From assembly GCA_036677445.1 (NCBI GenBank), contig JAVBWI010000024.1:1-5685 (forward strand): a stretch of DNA of 5,685 nucleotides. The letters are read 5' to 3'. Of the stretch, positions 1-5,377 are shown one piece after another. Below the pieces are notes generated by a model. That model did no database searches. It worked only from the letters and a program-made list of their open reading frames with translations, and was not told the origin of the DNA. The translations under genes and the position numbers were made by a program. This stretch comes from JAVBWI01 sp036677445. Its GTDB lineage: Bacteria > Bacillota > Clostridia > Christensenellales > CAG-138. Numbering within the stretch: the first letter of the stretch is position 1; each line of letters starts with the position of its first letter.

Positions 1-210
1 AAAGCCGCGCGCCGCCTGTGACGGAGCAAGCGCGGCGAAAGACCAGTGAGCAAAGGAACGGGAGGAAGCGGCGCTTGCCGCAACGATGCATGACTGTTGC
101 GAACTGCTAAAGCCCGTCCGCTATTAAATAAAGTAATTTTTTGCGACGGCCCGCAGGCCTAGTGCCCGAGGCGTCTCCCGCCGAGGACGCGCCGCCGCAG
201 GCGGCGATAC
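1..210 (+). repeat. Dispersed-type repeat, copy 1 (window left end)
   Basis: Bases 1-127 match the reverse complement of the last 127 bases of the window (5559-5685) at 125 positions; the only differences are at 116 and 117. After the shared CTATTAA the copies diverge, then meet again at a GC-rich hairpin (CGCCGCC-GCA-GGCGGCG, about 190-206) followed by GATAC. Between these two parts copy 1 has about 40 extra bases, containing small palindromes such as GGCC-CGCA-GGCC (149-160). No gene is supported here. One plus-strand frame is open from base 3 to a stop near 108, but it has no start or family match I recognise. The repeat probably continues beyond the window edge. I infer a dispersed intergenic repeat; no transposase or other mobility gene is visible. 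Confidence 0.85.
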
Positions 211-243
211 CGTAAGAATATCAGAAAATTTGTCGGCAGATTG

Positions 244-278
244 AAAAAACTCCGGATGGCTTTACCATCCGGAGTTTT
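244..278 (-). terminator. Intrinsic terminator after rplL
   Basis: A perfect inverted repeat has arms 246-259 and 265-278 and a five-base loop. Read on the minus strand the GC-rich core is CTCCGGATGG-TAAAG-CCATCCGGAG, followed directly by six T residues (249 down to 244). It begins 27 bases after the rplL stop codon. Because A and T tracts flank both sides, it could also work in the plus direction. It should end the ribosomal protein transcript here. Confidence 0.93.
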
Positions 279-305
279 CGGAGTTTTCTGCTGAAAACAG
301 AATAC

Positions 306-674
306 TTATTTGATTTCGACGGTTGCGCCAACGGCCTTGAAGGCTTCGGCGATCTTCTCGCACTCTTCCTTGGAAACGCCTTCCTTAATGGGCTTGGGAG
401 CGGTGTCGACCAGATCCTTGGCTTCCTTGAGGCCCAGGCCGGTCAGCTCGCGCACAACCTTGATGACCTTGATCTTCTCGGCGCCGACATCCTTGAGGAT
501 GGCGTCGAACTCGGTCTTCTCTTCCACAGCTTCAGCGGCGGCGGCCGGACCGGCAACGGCAACGGCGGTAGCGGCGGCGGATACGCCAAACTCTTCCTCG
601 AGGGCTTTAACGAGCTCGGAAAGCTCCAGCACGGACATAGCCTTGATATCGGCAATCAATTGCTCTTTATTCAT
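306..674 (-). CDS. rplL: 50S ribosomal protein L7/L12
   Basis: L7/L12 forms the flexible ribosomal stalk. Dimers bind the C-terminal helix of L10 and recruit and stimulate the GTPase factors EF-Tu, EF-G and IF2. The 122-residue product has the usual length and layout: an N-terminal dimerisation region (about 1-33), an Ala-rich hinge (about 34-52), and a C-terminal globular domain carrying the conserved KIKVIKVVRELTGLGLKEAK stretch that contacts the factors. The start at 674 is chosen because AAGGAGA lies six bases upstream and MNKEQLI is the family N-terminus. The frame stays open to 749, but that extension crosses the palindrome at 719-742 and has no family match. The gene follows rplJ after a 122-base spacer and is the last gene before a strong terminator. 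It probably shares the rplJ promoter. Confidence 0.98.
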   Translation of the reverse strand: MNKEQLIADIKAMSVLELSELVKALEEEFGVSAAATAVAVAGPAAAAEAVEEKTEFDAILKDVGAEKIKVIKVVRELTGLGLKEAKDLVDTAPKPIKEGVSKEECEKIAEAFKAVGATVEIK

Positions 675-718
675 GGTAATTCTCCTTTTTGTACTTTCAA
701 TTTGATTGGTTTCGCTTC

Positions 719-742
719 CCCGAAAACCCTTGGGTTTTCGGG
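719..742 (-). repeat. Perfect palindrome in the rplJ-rplL spacer (rplL-proximal)
   Basis: CCCGAAAACCC and GGGTTTTCGGG are perfect 11-base arms around a two-base centre. In RNA the innermost pair would open to give a four-base loop. It lies about 45 bases before the rplL start and outside the ribosome binding site (about 681-688). No T tract follows on the minus strand, so it is unlikely to terminate. It may be an mRNA processing or stability element, or a small dispersed palindrome; I cannot tell which. Confidence 0.7.
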
Positions 743-760
743 ATTTCAATAAGGAGCTAT

Positions 761-781
761 GTCAAAGCCTGCGGCTTTGAC
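761..781 (-). repeat. Perfect palindrome in the rplJ-rplL spacer (rplJ-proximal)
   Basis: GTCAAAGCC and GGCTTTGAC are perfect nine-base arms around a three-base loop. It starts 15 bases after the rplJ stop codon, just upstream in the transcript of the palindrome at 719-742. No U tract follows it on the minus strand. Together the two hairpins fill about a third of the spacer. Confidence 0.7.
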
Positions 782-796
782 CACCTTACGCGGCTG

Positions 797-1321
797 TTAT
801 TCCGCAGCGGGAGCTTCGGCTGCGCCGCCCATCTTCTTCGCGATCTGGTCGAGCACGATGGCAAGACCCGAGATCGGGGACATCATGCTGCCCAGCAAGC
901 GGGCGATAAGCACTTCGCGGGACGGCAGATCGGCGATTGCGTTGATCGTCTTCTCGTCTTCGACTTTGCCTTCCACGATGCCGCCCTTGATGGCGCATTT
1001 CTTTGCCTTCTTGACGAAATCCTTGAGTATCTTGGCGGGGGCGACGGCGTCCTCATACCCGAACGCGAACGCGTTGGGCCCCTTGAGCAGCGCCTTGACC
1101 GACGCGTCGATACCGGCGGCATCCGCCGCGCGCTCGACAATACCGTTCTTGAGCACGATATAATCGATACCCGATTTGCGCATCTCAGTTCTGAGGTTGG
1201 TTACCTCTTCCACGGTCAGGCCGCGATAATCGAACATGATCACGGACTTGGCCCTCTGGAGCTTTTCCTGTATTTCGGCGACCTTGGCAGCCTTCATTTC
1301 GATGTTTTGAATGTTTGCCAT
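797..1321 (-). CDS. rplJ: 50S ribosomal protein L10
   Basis: L10 anchors the L7/L12 dimers to the stalk base of the 50S subunit beside L11 and helicase-like regions of 23S rRNA. The 174-residue product has the usual length. The family hallmark FDYRGLTVEEV lies at about residues 30-40, followed by LKN in the rRNA-binding domain and LKGPNAFAFGYEDAVAPAKI at about 79-98. The C-terminal helix that binds L12 dimers is at about 135-165, with a short Ala/Glu tail after it. The start at 1321 has a strong AAGGAGG site with suitable spacing. The gene has its own near-consensus promoter (1517-1546) and a leader RNA with an attenuator. In this family the L10-L12 complex binds that leader to repress its own synthesis. 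Confidence 0.98.
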   Translation of the reverse strand: MANIQNIEMKAAKVAEIQEKLQRAKSVIMFDYRGLTVEEVTNLRTEMRKSGIDYIVLKNGIVERAADAAGIDASVKALLKGPNAFAFGYEDAVAPAKILKDFVKKAKKCAIKGGIVEGKVEDEKTINAIADLPSREVLIARLLGSMMSPISGLAIVLDQIAKKMGGAAEAPAAE

Positions 1322-1389
1322 GGTTTCACCTCCTTCTTTTTCATACTGCTTGTATTATCCATCCGGCTTTTACGCCGGCGCATCGATAG

Positions 1390-1424
1390 AAAAAACGCTC
1401 TCCCCGCCACAGACGGAGAGAGCG
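1390..1424 (-). terminator. Attenuator (intrinsic terminator) in the rplJ leader
   Basis: On the minus strand CGCTCTCTCCG pairs with CGGGGAGAGCG (11 pairs including one G-U) across a seven-base loop. Six T residues follow directly (1395 down to 1390). It lies inside the 5' leader about 70 bases before the rplJ start, not after a gene, so it should act as a conditional terminator controlling rplJL expression. Confidence 0.88.
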
Positions 1425-1425
1425 C

Positions 1426-1509
1426 ATCACAAAACTACCATGTGTGCTCACCTCGGCAGGAGATTAAGCGGCTGTTGCCGCGCCTGCTGTCTATGGCGAA
1501 TGTATTACC
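1426..1509 (-). promoter_or_regulatory. L10 leader RNA (ribosomal protein leader)
   Basis: The transcript from the promoter at 1517-1546 begins near 1509 and has a leader of about 188 bases. On the minus strand it contains ATAGACAGCAGG (1494-1483) and CCTGCCGAGGTGAG (1460-1447), the conserved flanks of the Firmicutes L10 leader as I remember the family. GCAGG (1487-1483) pairs with CCTGC (1460-1456). Inside that, GCGGC (1481-1477) pairs with GCCGC (1472-1468) over an AACA loop. The unpaired purines next to the outer stem suit the kink-turn bound by L10(L12)n. Binding is expected to favour the attenuator just downstream. Identity rests on remembered motifs; a covariance search with the Rfam L10_leader model would settle it. 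Confidence 0.85.
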
Positions 1510-1516
1510 GGGAACG

Positions 1517-1546
1517 AGTATAGCACACGCCCGGCAAGGCTGTCAA
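1517..1546 (-). promoter_or_regulatory. Sigma-70/SigA promoter for rplJ-rplL
   Basis: On the minus strand there is a perfect -35 TTGACA (1546-1541), an 18-base spacer, and a -10 TATACT (1522-1517) preceded by TGC, giving an extended -10. It starts only eight bases after the rplA stop codon. Transcription should start near 1509. This gives rplJL expression separate from rplKA, as needed for control through the L10 leader. Confidence 0.93.
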
Positions 1547-1553
1547 CCCGTTC

Positions 1554-2246
1554 TTAGCTAAAGCGCAGGGCGTTAAACTTGACGCCCGGGCCCATGGTGG
1601 AAGAAAGCACCACGCTCTTGAGGTAGGTACCCTTGGCGGCGGAAGGCTTGGCCTTGATGATCGCCTCCATAAGCGTGTTGATGTTCTCCTCAAGCTTATC
1701 CGCGCCGAAGGAGACCTTGCCCACCGGGCAGTGCACGATATTGGTTTTGTCCAGACGGTACTCAACCTTACCGGCTTTGATTTCCTTGACCGCACGGGCG
1801 ACGTCCATTGTGACGGTGCCGCTCTTGGGGTTAGGCATGAGGCCCTTGGGACCGAGCACGCGGCCAATGCGGCCAACGAGACCCATCATATCCGGGGTGG
1901 CTACGCAAACATCGAACCCAAACCAGTTTTCAGTCTGGATCTTTTTAACCAAATCCTCATCACCCACGAAATCCGCACCGGCCTCGAGCGCCTCGCGCGC
2001 CTTGTCGGCCTTTGCGAACACGAGCACGCGGACCGTCTTGCCTGTGCCGTGGGGCAGTACCACCGCGCCGCGGACCTGCTGATCCGCGTGGCGGGAGTCG
2101 ACGCCCAGGCGGACGTGGACTTCCACTGTCTCATCGAACTTGGCCTTCGCGGTCTGCAGCAGCAGTTCCAGACCTTCGCGGGGGTCGTACTGACGGGTGG
2201 AGTCAATCAGCTTCTTGCTGTCCACATATTTCTTGCCATGCTTCAT
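1554..2246 (-). CDS. rplA: 50S ribosomal protein L1
   Basis: L1 forms the mobile L1 stalk that binds 23S rRNA near the E site and helps release deacylated tRNA. In many bacteria it also represses its own operon by binding mRNA. The 230-residue product is full length. The L1 signature is clear at residues 126-147, with core GRVLGPKGLMPNPKSGTVT, and the conserved end TMGPGVKFN lies at 217-225. The start at 2246 is preceded by GGGGAGGAG, which lies directly against the rplK stop codon. Only 18 bases separate the two genes, so rplK and rplA are co-transcribed and probably translationally linked. The gene ends just before the rplJ promoter. I could not identify an L1-binding mRNA site with confidence. 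Confidence 0.98.
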   Translation of the reverse strand: MKHGKKYVDSKKLIDSTRQYDPREGLELLLQTAKAKFDETVEVHVRLGVDSRHADQQVRGAVVLPHGTGKTVRVLVFAKADKAREALEAGADFVGDEDLVKKIQTENWFGFDVCVATPDMMGLVGRIGRVLGPKGLMPNPKSGTVTMDVARAVKEIKAGKVEYRLDKTNIVHCPVGKVSFGADKLEENINTLMEAIIKAKPSAAKGTYLKSVVLSSTMGPGVKFNALRFS

Positions 2247-2264
2247 AACGCTCTTCTCCTCCCC

Positions 2265-2690
2265 TTAGTCGCTGACGACGACGCCCATGCTGCGCGCCGT
2301 GCCTGCGATCATGCTCATGGCCGACTCCAGGCTCGCGGCGTTGAGGTCGGGCATTTTCAGCTCTGCGATTTCCTTGATCTGCGCCTTGGTGATGGTGGAC
2401 ACCTTGGTCTTGTTGGGCACGCCGGAGCCGCTCTCGATACCGCAGGCCTTCTTGATCAGCACTGCGGCAGGGGGGGTCTTGGTGATGAAGGTGAAGGAAC
2501 GGTCCGCATACACCGTGATGACCACGGGGATGATCAGACCGACCTGCTTGGCCGTACGCTCGTTGAACTCCTTGCAGAAGCCCATGATGTTCACGCCGTG
2601 CTGGCCCAGAGCGGGGCCGACAGGCGGTGCCGGCGTCGCTTTGCCGGCGTTGATTTGAAGCTTCACATAGCCTGTGATCTTCTTCGCCAT
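2265..2690 (-). CDS. rplK: 50S ribosomal protein L11
   Basis: L11 binds the GTPase-associated region of 23S rRNA at the stalk base and takes part in elongation factor function and stringent-response activation. In this family its N-terminal domain with 23S rRNA forms the thiopeptide binding site. The 141-residue product is full length. The Pro-rich segment PAPPVGPALGQHGVNIMGFC lies at about residues 20-39, and the C-terminal rRNA-binding domain carries ELKMPDLNAASLESAMSMI. The start at 2690 has AGGAGG with eight-base spacing. It follows nusG after a 284-base spacer rich in inverted repeats and directly precedes rplA. Confidence 0.98.
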   Translation of the reverse strand: MAKKITGYVKLQINAGKATPAPPVGPALGQHGVNIMGFCKEFNERTAKQVGLIIPVVITVYADRSFTFITKTPPAAVLIKKACGIESGSGVPNKTKVSTITKAQIKEIAELKMPDLNAASLESAMSMIAGTARSMGVVVSD

Positions 2691-2974
2691 TGCTGTTTCC
2701 TCCTACATGAATGTATTGTAGTGCGTGGTGAACGGGGTGCCGCCCCCTCCCACTTTTATATCAAAAAAATCCTGTGGATTTTTTTGAATCTTTTCTCCGG
2801 CCTAATCAAAAATGCGGTTAGCATTTTTGCGTTTAGGCTTTTATCGTCATTTGTGGCGACCTGCGCGCTGCAAATGACACCTTGCTTGCAGCAGGCGCGA
2901 CAAACCGAAGGTTCGAGCGTACAGCTGCAAGAGAAATCTCGCGAAAAAGATGCAATCCTTTTCGCGAAAGCTCG
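2691..2974 (-). repeat. nusG-rplK spacer: cluster of five inverted repeats
   Basis: No gene is supported in these 284 bases. Five inverted repeats follow one another: TCAAAAAAATCC/GGATTTTTTTGA (2761-2787); GCCTAA/TTAGGC enclosing AAAAATGC/GCATTTTT (2800-2838); GTCATTTG/CAAATGAC (2846-2878); CTTGCAGC/GCTGCAAG (2885-2931); TCGCGAAAA/TTTTCGCGA (2939-2967). Read on the minus strand, the first of these ends in a seven-T run and could be a weak terminator. Just past it, TGATATAAA (TATAAA at 2760-2755) resembles an extended -10 element for rplKA, but I see no good -35. The region looks like an inserted composite of small repeats. Confidence 0.65.
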
Positions 2975-3496
2975 TCAGAGCTTCTGGACTTGAATGAAGT
3001 CCAGCTCGACTGGGGTATCGCGGCCGAACATGGACACGGTGAGCTTGATCTTCTGCCGCTCGGCGTCGAGCGCCTCGACACGGCCGATGAATTTTTCCAG
3101 CGGACCGGATACCACGCGCACGTTTTCGCCCACTTCGATATTGAGCACAATGGGGATGCGCTCCACGCCCATGGCGGTGACTTCTTCGTCCGTCAGGGGA
3201 ATAGGCTTGCTGCCCGGCCCCACGAAGCCCGTCACGCCGCGTGTATTGCGTACGACATACCACGTTTTATCGTTCATGATCATTTTGACCATGACGTAAC
3301 CCGGGTACACCTTGCGCAGCGTCGTCTTCTTTTTGCCGTTCTTGCCGACCTCGATGGTTTCTTCCGTAGGGTACTTGACTTCCAGAATTTGTTCCTGCAA
3401 GCCCATGTTTTCAACGGATTTTTCGAGATCCTCTTTTACTTTGTTTTCGTAGCCGGAATAGGTATGCACGACATACCACTTGGCTTCTTCACTCAT
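2975..3496 (-). CDS. nusG: Transcription termination/antitermination factor NusG
   Basis: NusG binds the RNA polymerase clamp across the DNA cleft through its N-terminal domain and changes pausing and processivity. Its KOW domain contacts partners such as Rho or ribosomal protein S10. The 173-residue product has the usual two-domain layout. The NGN domain covers about residues 6-105, with WYVVHTYSGYENKV near the start and the conserved VYPGYVMV (63-70) and NTRGVTGFVGPG (84-95). The KOW domain covers about 122-173 (VGENVRVVSGPLEKFIG). The start at 3496 has AAAGGAGG upstream with about ten-base spacing. The gene lies 61 bases after secE, the usual pairing. Its TGA stop is followed within seven bases by the inverted repeats of the nusG-rplK spacer. 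Confidence 0.98.
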   Translation of the reverse strand: MSEEAKWYVVHTYSGYENKVKEDLEKSVENMGLQEQILEVKYPTEETIEVGKNGKKKTTLRKVYPGYVMVKMIMNDKTWYVVRNTRGVTGFVGPGSKPIPLTDEEVTAMGVERIPIVLNIEVGENVRVVSGPLEKFIGRVEALDAERQKIKLTVSMFGRDTPVELDFIQVQKL

Positions 3497-3557
3497 AATA
3501 CTCCGGCCTCCTTTCTACAAAGCGTACCCTTCCGATTCAGACGCGGCGAAACCACGC

Positions 3558-3809
3558 TCACACACCGATGGATGCGATGAGCGAGACGCCCTGCGAGAAC
3601 ACAAGATCCAGCACGCCGATGAGTATCGCAATGCCGATAACAAAAGCGAATACCGCGCCCGTGTGGGAAACGAGTTCCTTGCCCGTCGGCCAGGTCAGCT
3701 TTTTGAGCTCGCCATAGACCTCTTTAAAATAATGAAGAGGACGGAAGCGCCGGGCACTCTTTGCCTTAGCGGGCTTCTTGTCGGTGGATTTCTTTTGTAT
3801 GTCTGCCAC
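3558..3809 (-). CDS. secE: Preprotein translocase subunit SecE
   Basis: SecE is the essential clamp of the SecYEG protein-export channel in the cytoplasmic membrane. The 83-residue product is of the short Gram-positive type. It has a basic N-terminus (about 1-26), the conserved amphipathic cytoplasmic helix FKEVYGELKKLTWPTGKEL (about 28-46), and one hydrophobic membrane segment (about 50-75). The start is GTG at 3809. An ATG a few bases upstream is out of frame, and no in-frame ATG fits the family N-terminus. The ribosome binding site is weak and G-rich (GGGGGA). The gene sits between rpmG (133 bases upstream) and nusG (61 bases downstream). No tRNA-Trp gene, sometimes found near here in related genomes, is visible. 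Confidence 0.95.
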   Translation of the reverse strand: MADIQKKSTDKKPAKAKSARRFRPLHYFKEVYGELKKLTWPTGKELVSHTGAVFAFVIGIAILIGVLDLVFSQGVSLIASIGV

Positions 3810-3942
3810 GGATAGTATCCCCCATTGCTGTTATTTTAATCCAATGCATACCTTCACCCGAATGGTACGTACATGCGGGCATCTCGACAAGGATCGATGT
3901 AACATATTCGAGCGGCTGTCACCGCCCTAAAGCAGTATGCCG

Positions 3943-4092
3943 TTACTTCGCTTCCCTGTGTACCGTGTGTTTGCGGCAGAAGCGGCAGTATTTGCTGAAC
4001 TCCAGCCTGTCGGGGTCGTTCTTCTTGTTTTTGAAGGTGTTATAATTCCTCTGTTTGCACTCGGTGCAGGCCAATGTGATCTTTACGCGCAT
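3943..4092 (-). CDS. rpmG: 50S ribosomal protein L33, zinc-ribbon type
   Basis: L33 is a small 50S protein near the E site. The 49-residue product carries four cysteines in two CxxC pairs (C9/C12 and C36/C39), so it is the zinc-binding (C+) form. Many Bacillota also encode a cysteine-free paralogue used under zinc limitation. The start at 4092 (MRVKITLACTEC) has AGGAGG eight bases upstream. The frame is open back to 4158, but that extension is unlike L33 and covers the leader. It is the first gene of the minus-strand block, with its own promoter at 4189-4217, and the rpmG-secE-nusG order is conserved in Bacillota. Confidence 0.96.
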   Translation of the reverse strand: MRVKITLACTECKQRNYNTFKNKKNDPDRLEFSKYCRFCRKHTVHREAK

Positions 4093-4188
4093 ATTCCTTA
4101 CCTCCTGGAAATTAAACGGCCGTGCCCGCGCCGTTCTTTTGCGAATTCGGGTCATCAAAACAAAGCCCCTTGCGGGGAGACCTGTTCC

Positions 4189-4217
4189 AATCTACCACAA
4201 TCGTATCACCGTGTCAA
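4189..4217 (-). promoter_or_regulatory. Sigma-70/SigA promoter for rpmG-secE-nusG
   Basis: On the minus strand there is a perfect -35 TTGACA (4217-4212), a 17-base spacer, and a -10 TAGATT (4194-4189) with TGG in front, which gives an extended -10. Transcription should start near 4182, giving a leader of about 90 bases. Just after the start the leader holds a short CCCC-GCAA-GGGG hairpin (4177-4166) followed by CTTTGTTTT. That is only a weak terminator-like structure. Confidence 0.88.
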
Positions 4218-4272
4218 TGCCTATTTGCCCCGTCTGCGGGATTGTTTGTTCACTTTTGGGCGAATTGCGCAT

Positions 4273-4293
4273 ATAATTGCATTTTGCAATTAT
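4273..4293. promoter_or_regulatory. Perfect palindrome, possible operator of yhaM
   Basis: ATAATTGCA and TGCAATTAT are perfect nine-base arms around three T residues. The right arm overlaps the -35 hexamer of the plus-strand promoter (4284-4311). The site also lies about 56 bases upstream of the -35 of the divergent rpmG promoter. Its position suits binding of a dimeric repressor, but no regulator gene is in the window and I do not recognise the motif. A further AATTGC lies at 4263-4268. Confidence 0.5.
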
Positions 4294-4311
4294 CACGGCG
4301 TCTGCTATACT
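4284..4311 (+). promoter_or_regulatory. Sigma-70/SigA promoter for yhaM
   Basis: The -35 TTGCAA (4284-4289), a 16-base spacer, and the -10 TATACT (4306-4311) preceded by TGC (extended -10) make a plausible strong promoter. Reading the -35 as TTTGCA gives a 17-base spacer. Transcription would start near 4318 and leave a leader of about 88 bases before yhaM. Confidence 0.8.
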
Positions 4312-4330
4312 GAAGTAGATCAATAAAATG

Positions 4331-4390
4331 CCTGCAATGCGCAGGTATGCTATTTATTATGGCATAAAATACCCGAAGGTACAATCGGGT
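4331..4390 (+). other. Structured 5' leader of yhaM (three short hairpins)
   Basis: Three small inverted repeats follow one another in the leader: CCTGC/GCAGG (4331-4345), TATGC/GCATA (4346-4366) and ACCCGA/TCGGGT (4371-4390). The last ends four bases before the GGGAGGA ribosome binding site. The stems are only five or six base pairs and no known riboswitch class is apparent, so a regulatory role is a guess. Confidence 0.35.
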
Positions 4391-4405
4391 GATGGGAGGA
4401 ACAAT

Positions 4406-5377
4406 ATGGGCAGGATGCGTCTTTGCAGTGAGACCGACGGTACGGCGGTGGAAGGTTTTTGCCTGATAAAAAGCGTACAGGTAAAGACCAATATTAAGGG
4501 CAGCGCCTACCTCGACCTTGTGCTCGCGGACTGTGAGGGCGAAATGGACGCCAAGCTGTGGGATTACAACGCCATGCAGCACGGCGTTTTTGAAAACGAT
4601 CAGGTCGTAAAGATCCGGGGCAGCATCAACCTGTGGAAGGATGCCGAGCAGCTGAAAATAGACCGCATGCGCGCGGTAACCGACGAAGACGACGTGGATA
4701 TGTCGCTGCTCGTGCCCTGCGCGCCCTTTGACCCGGAATGGATGTACGAGGAACTGTTCAATACGGCGGAAGTCTTTCAGGATGACGACCTTCGGCGGCT
4801 GACGCAATATTTGCTCCGCACCAACAAGGAGGCGCTTTTGCGCGCGCCCGCTGCGGTAAAGCTGCACCACGCCACGCGCGGGGGGCTTTTGCACCATACG
4901 CTTACGATCCTGCAGGCAGCGAAGGCGCTTTGCCCGCTCTACCCCGCGCTCGACGCGGAGCTGGTCTACGCGGGCGCCATACTGCACGACATCGCAAAGC
5001 TCGTGGAGATGGATACCGGGGCTTTGGGGCTTGCGGGCGGCTATACCCCCGCCGGGCAGCTGATCGGCCACATCAGCCTTGGCGTCAATATGGTAGGTTC
5101 TGCAAGCGAGCTTTTGGATATTCCCGCCCAGCTTTGCATGCTTATACAGCATATGCTGCTTTCCCACCACAGCGTGCCGGAGTATGGAAGCCCCCGCCCG
5201 CCCATGTTCCCGGAGGCGGAGATGCTGGCGGAGCTTGACATGTTGGACTCCCGCATGTATGAAATGTTCGACGCGCTCGCAAGCGTGCCCGTGGGCGGTT
5301 TTTCCGAACGCGTCTGGGCGCTGGACAACCGGCAGATCTATCAGCACGGGCACGGGTTTATGGAGAAGAAGGAATAG
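4406..5377 (+). CDS. yhaM: 3'-5' exoribonuclease, YhaM family (OB-fold + HD domain)
   Basis: YhaM enzymes trim RNA, and single-stranded DNA in vitro, from the 3' end in the cytoplasm, using metal ions held by an HD domain. The 323-residue product matches the family length (about 314). An OB-fold nucleic-acid-binding domain covers about residues 13-92 (EGFCLIKSVQVKTNIKGSAY through VKIRGSINLW). An HD phosphohydrolase domain follows, with LLHHTL (161-166), the HD pair H194-D195 in GAILHDIAKL, H222 in GQLIGHISLG, H254/H255 in LSHHSVPEYGSP, and D281 in LDSRM. All expected metal ligands appear present. The start at 4406 has GGGAGGA with ideal spacing; an in-frame ATG at 4328 lacks a ribosome binding site. 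The gene is divergent from rpmG with its own promoter. I see no clear terminator directly after it. Confidence 0.93.
   Translation: MGRMRLCSETDGTAVEGFCLIKSVQVKTNIKGSAYLDLVLADCEGEMDAKLWDYNAMQHGVFENDQVVKIRGSINLWKDAEQLKIDRMRAVTDEDDVDMSLLVPCAPFDPEWMYEELFNTAEVFQDDDLRRLTQYLLRTNKEALLRAPAAVKLHHATRGGLLHHTLTILQAAKALCPLYPALDAELVYAGAILHDIAKLVEMDTGALGLAGGYTPAGQLIGHISLGVNMVGSASELLDIPAQLCMLIQHMLLSHHSVPEYGSPRPPMFPEAEMLAELDMLDSRMYEMFDALASVPVGGFSERVWALDNRQIYQHGHGFMEKKE

Noticed and set aside
675..749. Upstream in-frame extension of rplL
   Set aside because: It crosses a perfect palindrome and lacks L12 homology. The ATG at 674 has a good ribosome binding site and the family N-terminus.
1390..1424. Reading this hairpin as the terminator of rplKA only
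   Set aside because: It lies downstream of the strong rplJ promoter within the L10 leader, so its main role is attenuation of rplJL. It could also stop read-through from rplA.
689..1561. Long plus-strand open frame (290 codons)
   Set aside because: It lies antisense to rplJ and its leader, crosses the attenuator and promoter, and its translation matches no family. It is a GC-driven shadow.
1731..2993. Long plus-strand open frame (420 codons)
   Set aside because: Antisense to rplA and rplK and the hairpin spacer. The minus-strand genes are unmistakable, so this is a shadow.
2882..3580. Plus-strand open frame (232 codons)
   Set aside because: Antisense to nusG with no ribosome binding site or recognisable domain.
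3810..3942. Possible tRNA-Trp between rpmG and secE
   Set aside because: I looked for it because related genomes can carry one here. No CCA anticodon loop or TTCGAATC-type T arm is present on the minus strand.
4328..4405. Earlier in-frame ATG for yhaM at 4328
   Set aside because: It lacks a ribosome binding site, lies within about ten bases of the predicted transcript start, and the 26 added residues are unlike the family.
4250..5353. Minus-strand open frame (367 codons) opposite yhaM
   Set aside because: It has no family resemblance. The plus-strand YhaM has clear OB and HD motifs and a good start, so the antisense frame is a codon-bias by-product.
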